A stretch of 64,000 nt of DNA from Sphingobacteriales bacterium (GCA_014763615.1 JACXVB010000006.1:1-64000), one strand, 5' to 3'; shown: positions 1-8,933, counted from the stretch's first letter. Translations and numbers: made by a program. The notes: generated from the letters alone by a model not told the origin.

Positions 1-452
1 TTATTCAAGGGGTTCTTTTCTGAAATATTCAAATTATACGCCTATATCAATTAACAACACGTATTTTTATTCTATTCCTAAACGTTTAGGACACTATTGT
101 TTTTGAACATGAAAATAGACATAATAGGAAAATTATGGCTATACATTTTGCGAAAATGGTTTTCATAATACTTTATTAATTAGTCATCTTACTTTAAAGT
201 TCTATAATTATTAAATTATATGAAATACCTATTTATGGGTATTTTGAGATCAAATTCTCTCAATTAAGACGATTTTTTTTTAAATGACTAAAAGCCCTTT
301 TTGCTATTGGAAAATAGCATACCTATTTGATATGATTTTGTCATCAAAAGGCAAAAGAAATTAATACTATAAAATTTTTACATTGTTATATTAATTTTGC
401 CTCAGGATAAAAAGTCAAAAAATGAACTTATCATTGTCCTCACCTTAGATTA
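1..452. other. AT-rich intergenic region upstream of the cupin gene
   Basis: No open reading frame of credible length is visible on either strand. The stretch is very AT-rich. It holds one strong palindrome (listed separately at 76-91) and a short hairpin around 302-319. A TAnnTTTG-type -7 element is present at 392-399 (TAATTTTG), about 53 bases before the next start codon, but I see no good -33 element at the usual distance, so the promoter is only tentative. Confidence 0.5.
76..91. promoter_or_regulatory. Perfect 16-bp palindrome, possible operator
   Basis: The sequence TCCTAAACGTTTAGGA is its own reverse complement over 16 bases, with an AACGTT-like centre of the kind bound by LacI-type repressors. 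It lies about 360 bases upstream of the cupin gene and near the window edge, so it may belong to a gene outside the window. The function is inferred only from symmetry. Confidence 0.35.
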
Positions 453-1331
453 ATGAGCTTTACATTAAATAAAGTTGATGTTGTAGATACCATCAGCCCG
501 GCTGATTTCAAAAAAAATTATCTAGATAAACGTAGGCCGGTAGTCATCAAAAATTTAACGAAAGATTGGCCTGCTCGTGAAAAATGGTCAACAGATTATT
601 TTAAAACCTTAGCTGGAGATATTGAAGTTCCTTTATATGATAACTCTAAAGCAGATCCCTCAAAACCTATTAATGCGGCAGCGGCCAAGATGAAATTGAG
701 AGATTATTTGGATTTGATTAAAAGAGAACCTACCGAGCTTCGTATATTCTTGTTTAACTTTTTTAAACATGTTCCTTCTCTAAAAGATGATGTGATTATT
801 CCTAAAGATTTGATGGGAGGATTTATAGAAAGCATGCCAGCGATGTTTTTTGGAGGTTCAAATTCAGTCACTTTTTTACATTACGATATCGATTTACCAC
901 ATATTTTTCATACTCATTTTGGAGGCAGAAAGCATGTAATCTTGTTTGAAAATAAATGGAAAAGAAGGCTGTATTGCATTCCAAATGCTACTTATGCTTT
1001 AGAAGATTACGACGTTTTAAATCCTGATTTCCAGAAATTCCCTGCTTTGCAAGGTGTACAAGGAGAGGAAGTTTTCTTAGAACATGGAGATACTTTATTT
1101 ATGCCAACAGGTTATTGGCATTGGATGAAATACATTGATGGCTCATTTTCACTCAGTTTAAGGGCTTGGGATGCTTCTATCAGCAGGAAAGCACATAGCG
1201 TTTATAACCTAGCTGTTAAAGGTGGTGTAGATAGTGTGATTAAAATGCTTTTTAAAGAAAAATACGCTCATTATCGTGAGAAATTAGCAATCAAAAGAGC
1301 AGAAAAAGCTTTTAAAGCAAATAGATTGTAG
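453..1331 (+). CDS. Cupin-like (JmjC-type) domain protein, probable Fe(II)/2-oxoglutarate oxygenase
   Basis: This 292-residue protein has the layout of the Cupin_8/JmjC-like family, which includes Fe(II)- and 2-oxoglutarate-dependent hydroxylases of proteins and small molecules. The N-terminal part carries the family's typical 'RRPVVIKN' and 'DWPAREKW' stretches (residues about 27-46). The likely metal ligands are H143 and D145 in HYDID and H223 in GYWHW; a lysine-containing strand (GGRKHVILFE) between them could bind the co-substrate. There is no signal peptide, so it should be cytoplasmic. The basic C-terminal tail (residues about 265-292) is helical. It stands alone, with the convergent hepT gene 94 bases downstream. 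The substrate cannot be told from sequence. Confidence 0.8.
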   Translation: MSFTLNKVDVVDTISPADFKKNYLDKRRPVVIKNLTKDWPAREKWSTDYFKTLAGDIEVPLYDNSKADPSKPINAAAAKMKLRDYLDLIKREPTELRIFLFNFFKHVPSLKDDVIIPKDLMGGFIESMPAMFFGGSNSVTFLHYDIDLPHIFHTHFGGRKHVILFENKWKRRLYCIPNATYALEDYDVLNPDFQKFPALQGVQGEEVFLEHGDTLFMPTGYWHWMKYIDGSFSLSLRAWDASISRKAHSVYNLAVKGGVDSVIKMLFKEKYAHYREKLAIKRAEKAFKANRL

Positions 1332-1425
1332 AACTTTTGCAAGAGTATTAACACATTACGATTTTTAAATTGTGATGTGCTTTTTAAATATTCTTCTTGT
1401 CTTATTGTTTAAGCAATCTTAAATT

Positions 1426-1767
1426 TTAATAGTGATTAATCAGCTTTAAAATATCTTGCTTTAAATCAGGTAGTCTAAACTTTATAGTATCCCAAACTAT
1501 TTGGTTATTAATTCCGAAATATTCGTGTATGATAAAGTTTCTAAAATCTTTTAGAATGCGCCATTCTACAATGGGATTTTGAATTTTATAATCGTTAGAA
1601 ATTCTGGAAGATGCTTCACCAATTATTTCAAAATTTCTTTCAACGGCATCTTTAGTTTTAGAGTCTATTTCATAATCTTCAAAAGATAAGTCAGAAGTAT
1701 AAAGCTCTATTTTGTTGAGAGAATCTAATATATCCTCTAAAAGTAGTTTGATATCTCTTTCAGACAT
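1426..1767 (-). CDS. hepT: HepT-like toxin (HEPN ribonuclease family, DUF86)
   Basis: This 113-residue all-helical protein is the toxin half of a MntA-HepT type VII toxin-antitoxin system. The HEPN nuclease motif R-x4-H-x-Y is intact: R76, H81 and Y83 in RNFIIHEY. In studied systems HepT is an RNase, and the MntA antitoxin silences it by adding AMP to the motif tyrosine. The gene overlaps the 3' end of mntA by 8 bases, so the two are translationally coupled in the usual antitoxin-toxin order. Motif and partner are both complete, so the module is probably functional. HEPN proteins cut different RNAs and the target here is unknown. Confidence 0.88.
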   Translation of the reverse strand: MSERDIKLLLEDILDSLNKIELYTSDLSFEDYEIDSKTKDAVERNFEIIGEASSRISNDYKIQNPIVEWRILKDFRNFIIHEYFGINNQIVWDTIKFRLPDLKQDILKLINHY

Positions 1768-2053
1768 GGATGAGATGCTTTTCTATAAAAGGTAAATATT
1801 TAGGTTTTATCCCTTTTCTTGAAACTAGGTCAACTTTGTGATTAAATAAGTCTTCAAATTCGTGGGCCAATCTAATGTATTCAAAGCCATCAATATTATG
1901 ATGAAAATCAACTAAGATGTCTATATCACTATTCTCAGAATACTGGCCGCTTGCAAAAGATCCAAACAGACCTAACTCAGAAATAGGATATTTCTTTGAC
2001 AAAGAAAGCTTATGTTCTTTCAGTAGCTCTATTATCTTTTTGGTCGTATACAT
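1760..2053 (-). CDS. mntA: MntA-like nucleotidyltransferase antitoxin
   Basis: This is a minimal nucleotidyltransferase of about 97 residues with the signature GS-x10-DxD (GSFASG followed by SDIDILVDF). In MntA-HepT pairs it AMPylates the toxin and neutralises it. I start it at ATG 2053; an in-frame GTG at 2062 would add three residues (V-K-E) and cannot be excluded. The hepT start lies inside its last codons. The pair sits between the cupin gene and dnaE and reads opposite to both, as expected of an inserted accessory cassette, although base composition does not differ visibly from the neighbours. Confidence 0.87.
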   Translation of the reverse strand: MYTTKKIIELLKEHKLSLSKKYPISELGLFGSFASGQYSENSDIDILVDFHHNIDGFEYIRLAHEFEDLFNHKVDLVSRKGIKPKYLPFIEKHLIHV

Positions 2054-2236
2054 CTCTTTCACTCCATTTTTTCAAAAATACAAATTATTTTATTTCATTA
2101 GTTTTCTCCGTTTATCAACAAGAAAACAACTTTTCAACACCCCAAAATCCCTCCGTTTTTTTAGTAAATTTGAGATTAGCGCTTGAATATTTCTTGTAGC
2201 GTTTAAACTTCTCATTCACAAAACGATAATTTTACG

Positions 2237-5200
2237 ATGTACTTAATTTTTGATACAGAAACCACCGGATTACCGAAACGTTGGGATGCACCCATTACCG
2301 ATTCGGATAATTGGCCACGCTGTGTCCAAATTGCTTGGCAGTTGCATGATGAATTTGGGAAATTGATTTCTCATGAAGATTATTTAATCAAACCAGAAGG
2401 ATTTAATATTCCTTACGATGCTGAAAAAGTACATGGTATTTCTACTGAATTAGCAGAAAAAGAAGGGATTTCTTTAGCTGAGCTATTATCGAAATTTAAC
2501 TCGGCTTTAAGCCAAACCAAATTTATTGTAGGTCAAAATTTAGGTTTTGATATCAATATTATGGGGGCTGAGTTTTATCGTTTAAAGATGGATTCTCCAC
2601 TTGCAAAACTTCCTGTTTTAGATACTTGTACGGAAGTTACTGCTAGTCTTTTGAAACTACCTGGTGGGCGTGGCGGAAAATTTAAATTGCCAAACTTAAC
2701 AGAACTTCATCAATACCTTTTTAATCAACCTTTTGCAGAAGCACACAATGCCACTGCCGATGTGGAAGCAACAACACGTTGCTTTTTTGAGTTGGTAAGA
2801 AGAGCAGTTTTTACCAAAGAGGAATTAAAAGTAGAAGCTGATTATTTCACCACTTTTAGAACCTTTCATCCTGATTTAGTTCAATCTTTTGGGCTGAAGC
2901 ATATCAATCTTAAAGAAGCTTCTCAAAAGCTCAAAGCAGAAAGCTCAAGCAAATCATCAGGATTAAATACAGCAGACAAGTATGCCAATTTAGCTGAGTT
3001 AGAAGATGTTGATTTTGTGCATTTGCATAATCATACACAGTTTTCTATTCTTCAATCTACCATTTCTGTTCCAGATTTGGTGAAAGCAGCGGCTAAGTAT
3101 AAAATGCCAGCCGTAGCCATTACCGACCACGCCAATATGATGGGTGCATTTCACTTTGTAAATGCGGTGATGAATCATAACAAAGCAGCGAAAGCTAAAA
3201 ATGAAACGGCAATAGCAAACGGAGAAAACCCTCAAGAAACGATCATCAAGCCTATTGTAGGTTGTGAGTTTTTTGTTTGCGAAGATCATTTAGATAAAAC
3301 CAGAAAGGATAATGGTTTCCAAATGGTTTTCTTAGCAAAGAATAAAAATGGTTATCATCATTTGGCAAAAATGTCTTCTATTGCTTATACTGATGGTTTT
3401 TATTATGTGCCTAGGATTGATAAAAACATCATCCAAAAATATAAAGACGACCTCATTGTTTTATCTGGAAACCTTTACGGAGAGATTTCAAATAAACTCC
3501 TCAATTTAGGAGAAAATCAGGCGGAAGAAGCCTTAATTTGGTGGAAAGAAACTTTTGGAGAAGATTTCTACATAGAATTGATGCGTCATCATCAAGAAGA
3601 TGAAGATCGCGTCAATCAATCGCTCATCAGCTTAGCTAAAAAATATCAAGTCAAGCTCATCGCTACCAATAATACCTATTATATCGATCAACAAGACTCG
3701 CATGCGCATGATATTTTATTATGTGTAAAAGATGGTGAAAAGTTAGCCACACCGAAGGGAAGAGGACGTGGATTTAGATTTGGAATGCCGAATAACGAGT
3801 ATTATTTCAAATCTGGTGAAGAAATGAAAAAGCTCTTCGCTGATGTTCCTGAGGCTATCATGAATATTCAAGATGTGGTTAACCATATTGAAGCTTATTC
3901 CTTGCAGAGAGAAGTGCTCTTGCCAAAATTTGATATTCCTGAGGAGTTTTTAGTTCCGGAAGATGAAGAAGATGGAGGAAAACGAGGCGAAAATAAGTAT
4001 TTAAGGCACCTCACCTACAAAGGTGCAGAACGGAGATACGGAGAAATCACACCGGATATTCAAGAACGTTTAGATTTTGAATTGCAAACCATTGAAAAAA
4101 CCGGTTATCCGGGTTATTTCTTAATTGTTCAGGATTTCATTGCAGAAGCCAGAAATTTAGATGTTTCGGTTGGTCCGGGTCGTGGTTCTGCGGCAGGCTC
4201 AGTAGTGGCTTATTGTTTAGGGATTACTAATATTGATCCCATCAAGTATGATCTGCTTTTTGAGCGTTTCTTAAATCCAGATCGTGTATCGATGCCCGAT
4301 ATTGATATCGATTTTGATGATGAAGGTAGAAGCAGAGTAATGGATTATGTGATTGGAAAGTATGGGGCAAATCAGGTGGCACAAATTATCACTTACGGCA
4401 CCATGGCGGCTAAATCTTCAATTCGTGATACGGCCAGAGTTTTAGATTTGCCACTTTTTGAGGCGGATAAAATTGCCAAGCTCATTCCAAACATGAAATT
4501 GGCAAAGATTTTTAGTTTGGATGATCAAGCTTTGCGAAGTGCTTTGCGCTCTGAAGAAATGGAGGCGGTAAATCAACTAAAATCTATTGCTGAAGGAAAT
4601 GATTTAGGAGCTGAAACCTTACGCCAAGCCAAAGTTTTAGAAGGCTCTTTAAGAAATACAGGTATTCATGCTTGCGGAGTCATCATTACGCCAAGTGATA
4701 TCACCAACTTCGTTCCAGTTGCAACCGCGAAAGATTCAGACTTATACGTCACGCAGTTTGATAACTCGGTAGTAGAAAGTGCAGGTCTGTTAAAGATGGA
4801 CTTTCTGGGTCTCAAAACTTTAACCTTAATCAAAGACACAGTTAAAATCGTTAAACAAAGATTAGGAATTGATTTAGATCCAGATCATTTTCCGATAGAC
4901 GATGAAAAAACCTATGAGCTTTTCCAAAGAGGTGAAACGGTAGGTATTTTCCAATACGAATCTCCAGGAATGCAAAAGCACATGAAGGATTTAAAGCCGA
5001 CGGTTTTTGGAGATTTAATTGCCATGAATGCACTTTATCGCCCAGGTCCGATGGAATATATTCCGAGTTTCATCAGAAGAAAACACGGTTTAGAAGAAAT
5101 CCAATATGACTTAGATGCTTGCGAAGAATATTTAAAAGAAACCTACGGAATTACAGTTTACCAAGAGCAGGTGATGCTTTTATCCCAAAAGTTGGCAGAT

Positions 5201-6604
5201 TTTACCAAAGGTGAGGCCGACGTTTTGCGTAAAGCGATGGGTAAAAAGCAGAAAGAAGTTTTGGATAAGATGAAGCCTAAATTTGTGGAGCAAGCAGCGG
5301 CAAAAGGTCATGATCCAAAAATTCTGGAGAAGATTTGGAAAGATTGGGAAGCTTTTGCGAGTTATGCCTTCAATAAATCGCATTCTACTTGTTACGCTTG
5401 GATTGCTTATCAAACGGCATATCTCAAAGCACATTATCCAGCAGAGTATATGGCTGCTGTGTTATCCAATAACATGAGCGATATCAAGCAGGTCACTTTC
5501 TTTATGGAAGAGTGTAAACGTATGGGCTTAGAAGTTTTAGGCCCGGATGTGAACGAGTCTTTTCATAAATTTACTGTAAATGATAAAGGTGCTATTCGCT
5601 TTGGGATGGGCGCAGTAAAAGGAGTGGGAGCAGGAGCGGTTGAAACCATCGTTGAAAATCGAAAAGACGGGAAATATAAATCCATTTTTGATTTTGCTAA
5701 AAGAGTTGATTTACGAGCTGCAAACAAGAAAGCCTTAGAGAACTTAGTTTTGGCCGGTGGATTTGATGGTTTTGAAGGAACGCATCGGGCGCAATATTTT
5801 TACGAAGAGGGTGGAGCAACCGTTTTAGAGCAAGCCATTAAATATGGCGCAAAGCACAAGGAGAACGAAAATTCTTCTCAAGCCAGTTTGTTTGGTGGAA
5901 GTGCCGCTGTTGAAATGCCCGAACCCACACTAGTGCCTTGTGAGGAGTGGGGAGCTATGGAAAAATTAGCGAAAGAAAAGGAAGTGGTTGGGATTTATAT
6001 TTCAGGTCATCCGCTGGATGAATATCAATTGGTACTTCATAAATATTGCTCCAACGGGAACCTCAATATTTTTAATGAGATTGATAAAGGTGCTGACTTT
6101 CAATTTAAAGTAGGTGGCATTTTATCAACCGTAAGGCACATGGTTACTAAAGACGGCAGAGGTTGGGCGATATTTAAACTAGAAGGTTACGATGATGCCT
6201 TTGAGTTTACTATTTATCGAGATGATTATTTAAAGTATAAACACCATTTAATCGTAAATAATTTTTTGTACATCAAAGGTTTAGTAACCTATTATACCAA
6301 TAAAGATGGAACCAAAAAGCATCAAATTAAATACAGCGATTTTAGCGATTTAAGAGATGTTTTAGAAAAGCAATCCAACAAAATCGACATCAATTTAGAT
6401 ATTAACAGCATATCCAATCAATTGATTAGCGATTTAGAAGGGGTTTTGTCGAATCATCTTGGTTCAAAAAAATTGAATTTTGTAATTCTAGACCATCAAG
6501 AAAAAATAAAAGTTGACCTCTTAAGCAAAAGCAAGCAAATCAATATCTCTAAAGAATTACTCTCCAGTTTAGACAATTTGAATTTGGATTATGTGTTGAA
6601 TTAG
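2237..6604 (+). CDS. dnaE: DNA polymerase III subunit alpha with N-terminal 3'-5' exonuclease domain
   Basis: This is the replicative polymerase catalytic subunit, 1455 residues, well over the roughly 1160 of E. coli DnaE. The extra length is an N-terminal DEDDh exonuclease (about 1-190) with ExoI FDTETTG, ExoII GQNLGFDIN and ExoIII HNATADVEA. A PHP domain follows from about residue 257 (HLHNHTQFS, AITDHAN, GCEFFV). The polymerase palm carries PDIDIDFDDEGR at about 685-697. Towards the C-terminus come the helix-hairpin-helix region and an OB fold near 1290-1350. Proofreading is therefore probably built into the polymerase chain, unlike E. coli, where DnaQ is a separate protein. A TAAATTTG -7-like element at 2165-2172 may drive it. 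The ATG at 2237 gives a start directly on the exonuclease fold. Confidence 0.97.
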   Translation: MYLIFDTETTGLPKRWDAPITDSDNWPRCVQIAWQLHDEFGKLISHEDYLIKPEGFNIPYDAEKVHGISTELAEKEGISLAELLSKFNSALSQTKFIVGQNLGFDINIMGAEFYRLKMDSPLAKLPVLDTCTEVTASLLKLPGGRGGKFKLPNLTELHQYLFNQPFAEAHNATADVEATTRCFFELVRRAVFTKEELKVEADYFTTFRTFHPDLVQSFGLKHINLKEASQKLKAESSSKSSGLNTADKYANLAELEDVDFVHLHNHTQFSILQSTISVPDLVKAAAKYKMPAVAITDHANMMGAFHFVNAVMNHNKAAKAKNETAIANGENPQETIIKPIVGCEFFVCEDHLDKTRKDNGFQMVFLAKNKNGYHHLAKMSSIAYTDGFYYVPRIDKNIIQKYKDDLIVLSGNLYGEISNKLLNLGENQAEEALIWWKETFGEDFYIELMRHHQEDEDRVNQSLISLAKKYQVKLIATNNTYYIDQQDSHAHDILLCVKDGEKLATPKGRGRGFRFGMPNNEYYFKSGEEMKKLFADVPEAIMNIQDVVNHIEAYSLQREVLLPKFDIPEEFLVPEDEEDGGKRGENKYLRHLTYKGAERRYGEITPDIQERLDFELQTIEKTGYPGYFLIVQDFIAEARNLDVSVGPGRGSAAGSVVAYCLGITNIDPIKYDLLFERFLNPDRVSMPDIDIDFDDEGRSRVMDYVIGKYGANQVAQIITYGTMAAKSSIRDTARVLDLPLFEADKIAKLIPNMKLAKIFSLDDQALRSALRSEEMEAVNQLKSIAEGNDLGAETLRQAKVLEGSLRNTGIHACGVIITPSDITNFVPVATAKDSDLYVTQFDNSVVESAGLLKMDFLGLKTLTLIKDTVKIVKQRLGIDLDPDHFPIDDEKTYELFQRGETVGIFQYESPGMQKHMKDLKPTVFGDLIAMNALYRPGPMEYIPSFIRRKHGLEEIQYDLDACEEYLKETYGITVYQEQVMLLSQKLADFTKGEADVLRKAMGKKQKEVLDKMKPKFVEQAAAKGHDPKILEKIWKDWEAFASYAFNKSHSTCYAWIAYQTAYLKAHYPAEYMAAVLSNNMSDIKQVTFFMEECKRMGLEVLGPDVNESFHKFTVNDKGAIRFGMGAVKGVGAGAVETIVENRKDGKYKSIFDFAKRVDLRAANKKALENLVLAGGFDGFEGTHRAQYFYEEGGATVLEQAIKYGAKHKENENSSQASLFGGSAAVEMPEPTLVPCEEWGAMEKLAKEKEVVGIYISGHPLDEYQLVLHKYCSNGNLNIFNEIDKGADFQFKVGGILSTVRHMVTKDGRGWAIFKLEGYDDAFEFTIYRDDYLKYKHHLIVNNFLYIKGLVTYYTNKDGTKKHQIKYSDFSDLRDVLEKQSNKIDINLDINSISNQLISDLEGVLSNHLGSKKLNFVILDHQEKIKVDLLSKSKQINISKELLSSLDNLNLDYVLN

Positions 6605-6654
6605 GGTTGATTATTAGGTTTTTATAACTTAAATTTGATTTAAACCATTTAATA

Positions 6655-6864
6655 ATGACCTCACTTTCTCTTTATACTAAATTGGAGACTTTGCCTACCG
6701 AATTAAAAAAGGAAGCTAAGGACTTTATTGAAGCTCTTTTAGAAAAAAACGAACCTAAAAATAATTCAATGTATCGGAAACCAGTTTTTGGCAGTTTGAA
6801 AGGTAAAATCACTCTTTCTGAAGATTTTGATGCACCTTTAGAAGAATTTAACGACTACATGTGA
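6655..6864 (+). CDS. DUF2281-type antitoxin
   Basis: This 69-residue protein matches the DUF2281 pattern: an N-terminal helix (LYTKLETLPTELKKEAKDFI) followed by a short linker and a C-terminal 'FGSLKGKITLSEDFDAPLEEF' type segment that in family members wraps the toxin. Such genes normally precede a VapC-like PIN-domain toxin. Here the next gene does begin as a PIN toxin, with its GTG overlapping this stop codon, but it is broken (see 6861-6943). The antitoxin itself appears intact. It lies 50 bases after dnaE on the same strand. Confidence 0.75.
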   Translation: MTSLSLYTKLETLPTELKKEAKDFIEALLEKNEPKNNSMYRKPVFGSLKGKITLSEDFDAPLEEFNDYM

Positions 6865-6943
6865 AAAACTATCTTTTAGATACACATACATTTTATGGTT
6901 TCTGAGTGGAGATAAACAATTATCTAAGAAAGCAAGGTTTTAG
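6861..6943 (+). pseudogene. Frameshifted, truncated VapC (PIN-domain) toxin remnant
   Basis: A GTG at 6861, overlapping the antitoxin stop (ATGTGA), opens a frame reading VKNYLLDTHTF and then stops after 14 codons. Moving by one base just after the TTT at 6891-6893 restores WFLSGDKQLSKKARF, which ends at TAG 6941-6943. Joined, they give the classic N-terminus of a PIN toxin: YLLDTHTF, then WFL, then D-K-x-LSKKAR, with the first catalytic Asp in LLDTH. Only about 28 of the expected 125-130 residues remain, so this is both frameshifted and truncated. I see no further PIN motifs before 7245. Confidence 0.8.
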
Positions 6944-7245
6944 GCTACGGATTTTTTCTCCGAATCTAGAGTGGATTTTTTTTACATTTATTTTTCAATC
7001 TTTCATCAAAACATCAGGGACTGAGTGAAGCTTAGTGTAACTGTAAGCCACACTGCTATATAAATGATGGAGAGTTTATTCCTATGCTGACCTATTCTTT
7101 AATCCTTATTTTTACAAACACATACAACAATTAACACATAGTTAGGCTTTTGTTTAATGCTATCGAGCCAATAAACCTTGCATTTGATGGGTATTTTAGA
7201 ATTTTTTTGGAATGTAATAGACTATTTATCTACTTTTGAACTGAA
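6944..7245. other. Intergenic region after the vapC remnant
   Basis: No gene is supported in these roughly 300 bases. The first part directly follows the broken toxin and might be eroded sequence, but I could not read more PIN-domain residues in any frame. The 3' end contains the promoter of the next gene (7206-7238). Confidence 0.45.
7206..7238 (+). promoter_or_regulatory. Bacteroidota-type promoter (TTTG-N21-TACTTTTG)
   Basis: A TTTG at 7206-7209 is followed after 21 bases by TACTTTTG at 7231-7238, matching the -33/-7 consensus of the Bacteroidota housekeeping sigma factor. The start codon at 7246 would lie almost at the expected transcription start, giving a nearly leaderless mRNA. Confidence 0.6.
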
Positions 7246-7632
7246 ATGATCAAGATATTTTCAAAATACCTTATGTTGTTTGGCTTAATTTTTTTAAGCA
7301 TAAATGTATCATTTTCTATTTTAACGAGACCAAATTTACTTGTTAAACACTCTTTTAATAACAGTTCCAAGCAGAATTTATCTCAAAATACAATTTTTAA
7401 TTATTCCCATATTTCATTAGTTGAGCATGATTACCAGAATTATGAAATTGAAGATGAGGATAATGAGAAATCTAAAGTTTTAAAATTTGTAAAATATTTA
7501 AAAAACTACATAGTTTTAATATCCTTATCTTATCTACTAAATCAGTCTAAAAATTGCTATTTAGGAAATGGTTTCAACCATTTTACCCTACAAAATCCAC
7601 TCTTTATTTCTTACCAAGCTTTCAGATTATGA
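7246..7632 (+). CDS. Small exported hypothetical protein
   Basis: I do not recognise this 128-residue protein. It opens with a hydrophobic signal or anchor (about residues 8-25, LMLFGLIFLSINVSF), followed by an Asn/Ser-rich polar stretch, an acidic patch (EIEDEDNEKS, about 66-75) and a second hydrophobic segment (about 86-100). A consensus promoter lies immediately upstream, which supports it being a real gene. It precedes the porin and carbonic anhydrase genes on the same strand with a 134-base gap, so it may or may not belong with them. It could be a small membrane protein; no function can be given. Confidence 0.45.
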   Translation: MIKIFSKYLMLFGLIFLSINVSFSILTRPNLLVKHSFNNSSKQNLSQNTIFNYSHISLVEHDYQNYEIEDEDNEKSKVLKFVKYLKNYIVLISLSYLLNQSKNCYLGNGFNHFTLQNPLFISYQAFRL

Positions 7633-7766
7633 TTTTTATAAGGAGATAATCCTTATATCCATCTCATGTTTATAATCTATTATAATAATGATTATGAACG
7701 GTTTTATGCTGTCCAATAACTTAATTTAAGAAATTTTAACAAACTGTCCTTAGTGTAAATAAAGAA

Positions 7767-8903
7767 ATGAAGAACTTTATTTTAATCCTTTTATGTAGTC
7801 TGTTATTTGCAACAAACGTTCTTTCTCAAGAGGAAAATTCTAAAACAAAAACCCAATTACCCACTGGATGGTGGCAAATTCCAAATTCTCCGGTGATTTT
7901 CACTTTTGGTGGCTATGTAAAAGCAGATATGCTACATGATTTTGATGCAATTGGTTCACCAGATTACTTTGATATATCTACAATACCTGTCGATGGAAGG
8001 AAGTCAGAAGCCACACGTTTTAATTTAAAAGAAACCCGATTCAAGCTAGAGGTGAAAAATCCGGAAAAAGGATTACGATCTTATTTTGAAGGTGATTTTT
8101 ATGGATATGGAGGTACTTTTAGAATAAGACATGCTTATGTTGAATACAAAGGTTTTTTGGTTGGTCAAACTTGGTCGAATTTTATGGATGAAAATATTAT
8201 CCCCTCAACATTAGATTTTGAAAAACCAGTATCCTTTACATTCGCCAGACAAGGGATGATACGCTATAAGCATACTATAAATGATGATATGTATTTAGCA
8301 ATTGCTTTGGAACAGCCTAAAGTTTCTGGTCAAGCACCTCAAAACCCAGGTCATTTTGAAAATCCATTTCCTGATTTAACAGCACGATTTAGAGTTACAA
8401 AATCATGGGGTCATGTGCAATTATCTGGGTTTTTAGCTAACATGAGGTACCGGTATGATGCAGGGAATAAGGATAATATAAGCCTGTATGGTGCAAATTT
8501 ATCTGGGCAATTTAATCTATTTAAAAAAGATAAATTGATCTACCAAGCGGTTTATGGACCCGGTATGGGGAGATATAGAGGTAATGAGTCGGCTGCTTTA
8601 AATAAAAATGGAGATTTAAAAGCACTAACAGATTTGGGGCTCACATTTGGTTACAATCACTATTGGAATGATAAAATTTCCTCTTTGGTAGTTTATAATT
8701 ATGGCTCTGTAAACAATTTGGATGGTCAGCCAGGTTCTGCTCTAGCATCTACTAACTATTACGCAGCTAATGTAATTTATAATATAATGAAAGGAACTTT
8801 TTTTGGTATAGAATACATGAACGGTAAGAGGGTTGATTTTAACGGTGCGTACGGCAATGCTAACCGATTACAATTTAGTGTACAATATAGTTTCAATATG
8901 TAA
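7767..8903 (+). CDS. DcaP-like outer membrane porin
   Basis: This 378-residue protein has a signal peptide (about 1-20, ending NVLSQ) and then reads as a beta-barrel of alternating strands closing with an aromatic C-terminus (YSFNM). The N-terminal block 'FGGYVKADMLHDFDAIG' with 'SEATRFNLKETRFKLEVKNP' is typical of DcaP-like trimeric porins, which pass dicarboxylates and other small anions. The carbonic anhydrase gene follows after 30 bases on the same strand, so the two are probably co-transcribed. That pairing suggests passage of bicarbonate or organic acids across the outer membrane, which is inference. Confidence 0.8.
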   Translation: MKNFILILLCSLLFATNVLSQEENSKTKTQLPTGWWQIPNSPVIFTFGGYVKADMLHDFDAIGSPDYFDISTIPVDGRKSEATRFNLKETRFKLEVKNPEKGLRSYFEGDFYGYGGTFRIRHAYVEYKGFLVGQTWSNFMDENIIPSTLDFEKPVSFTFARQGMIRYKHTINDDMYLAIALEQPKVSGQAPQNPGHFENPFPDLTARFRVTKSWGHVQLSGFLANMRYRYDAGNKDNISLYGANLSGQFNLFKKDKLIYQAVYGPGMGRYRGNESAALNKNGDLKALTDLGLTFGYNHYWNDKISSLVVYNYGSVNNLDGQPGSALASTNYYAANVIYNIMKGTFFGIEYMNGKRVDFNGAYGNANRLQFSVQYSFNM

Positions 8904-8933
8904 AAATTTTTAAAATTAAACAGTAGAATAAAA

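Noticed and set aside
1917-2199. Two + strand frames of 67 and 89 codons across the mntA region
   Set aside because: They run antisense to mntA and its upstream region, have no recognisable domain, and are best explained as shadows of that gene and AT-rich sequence.
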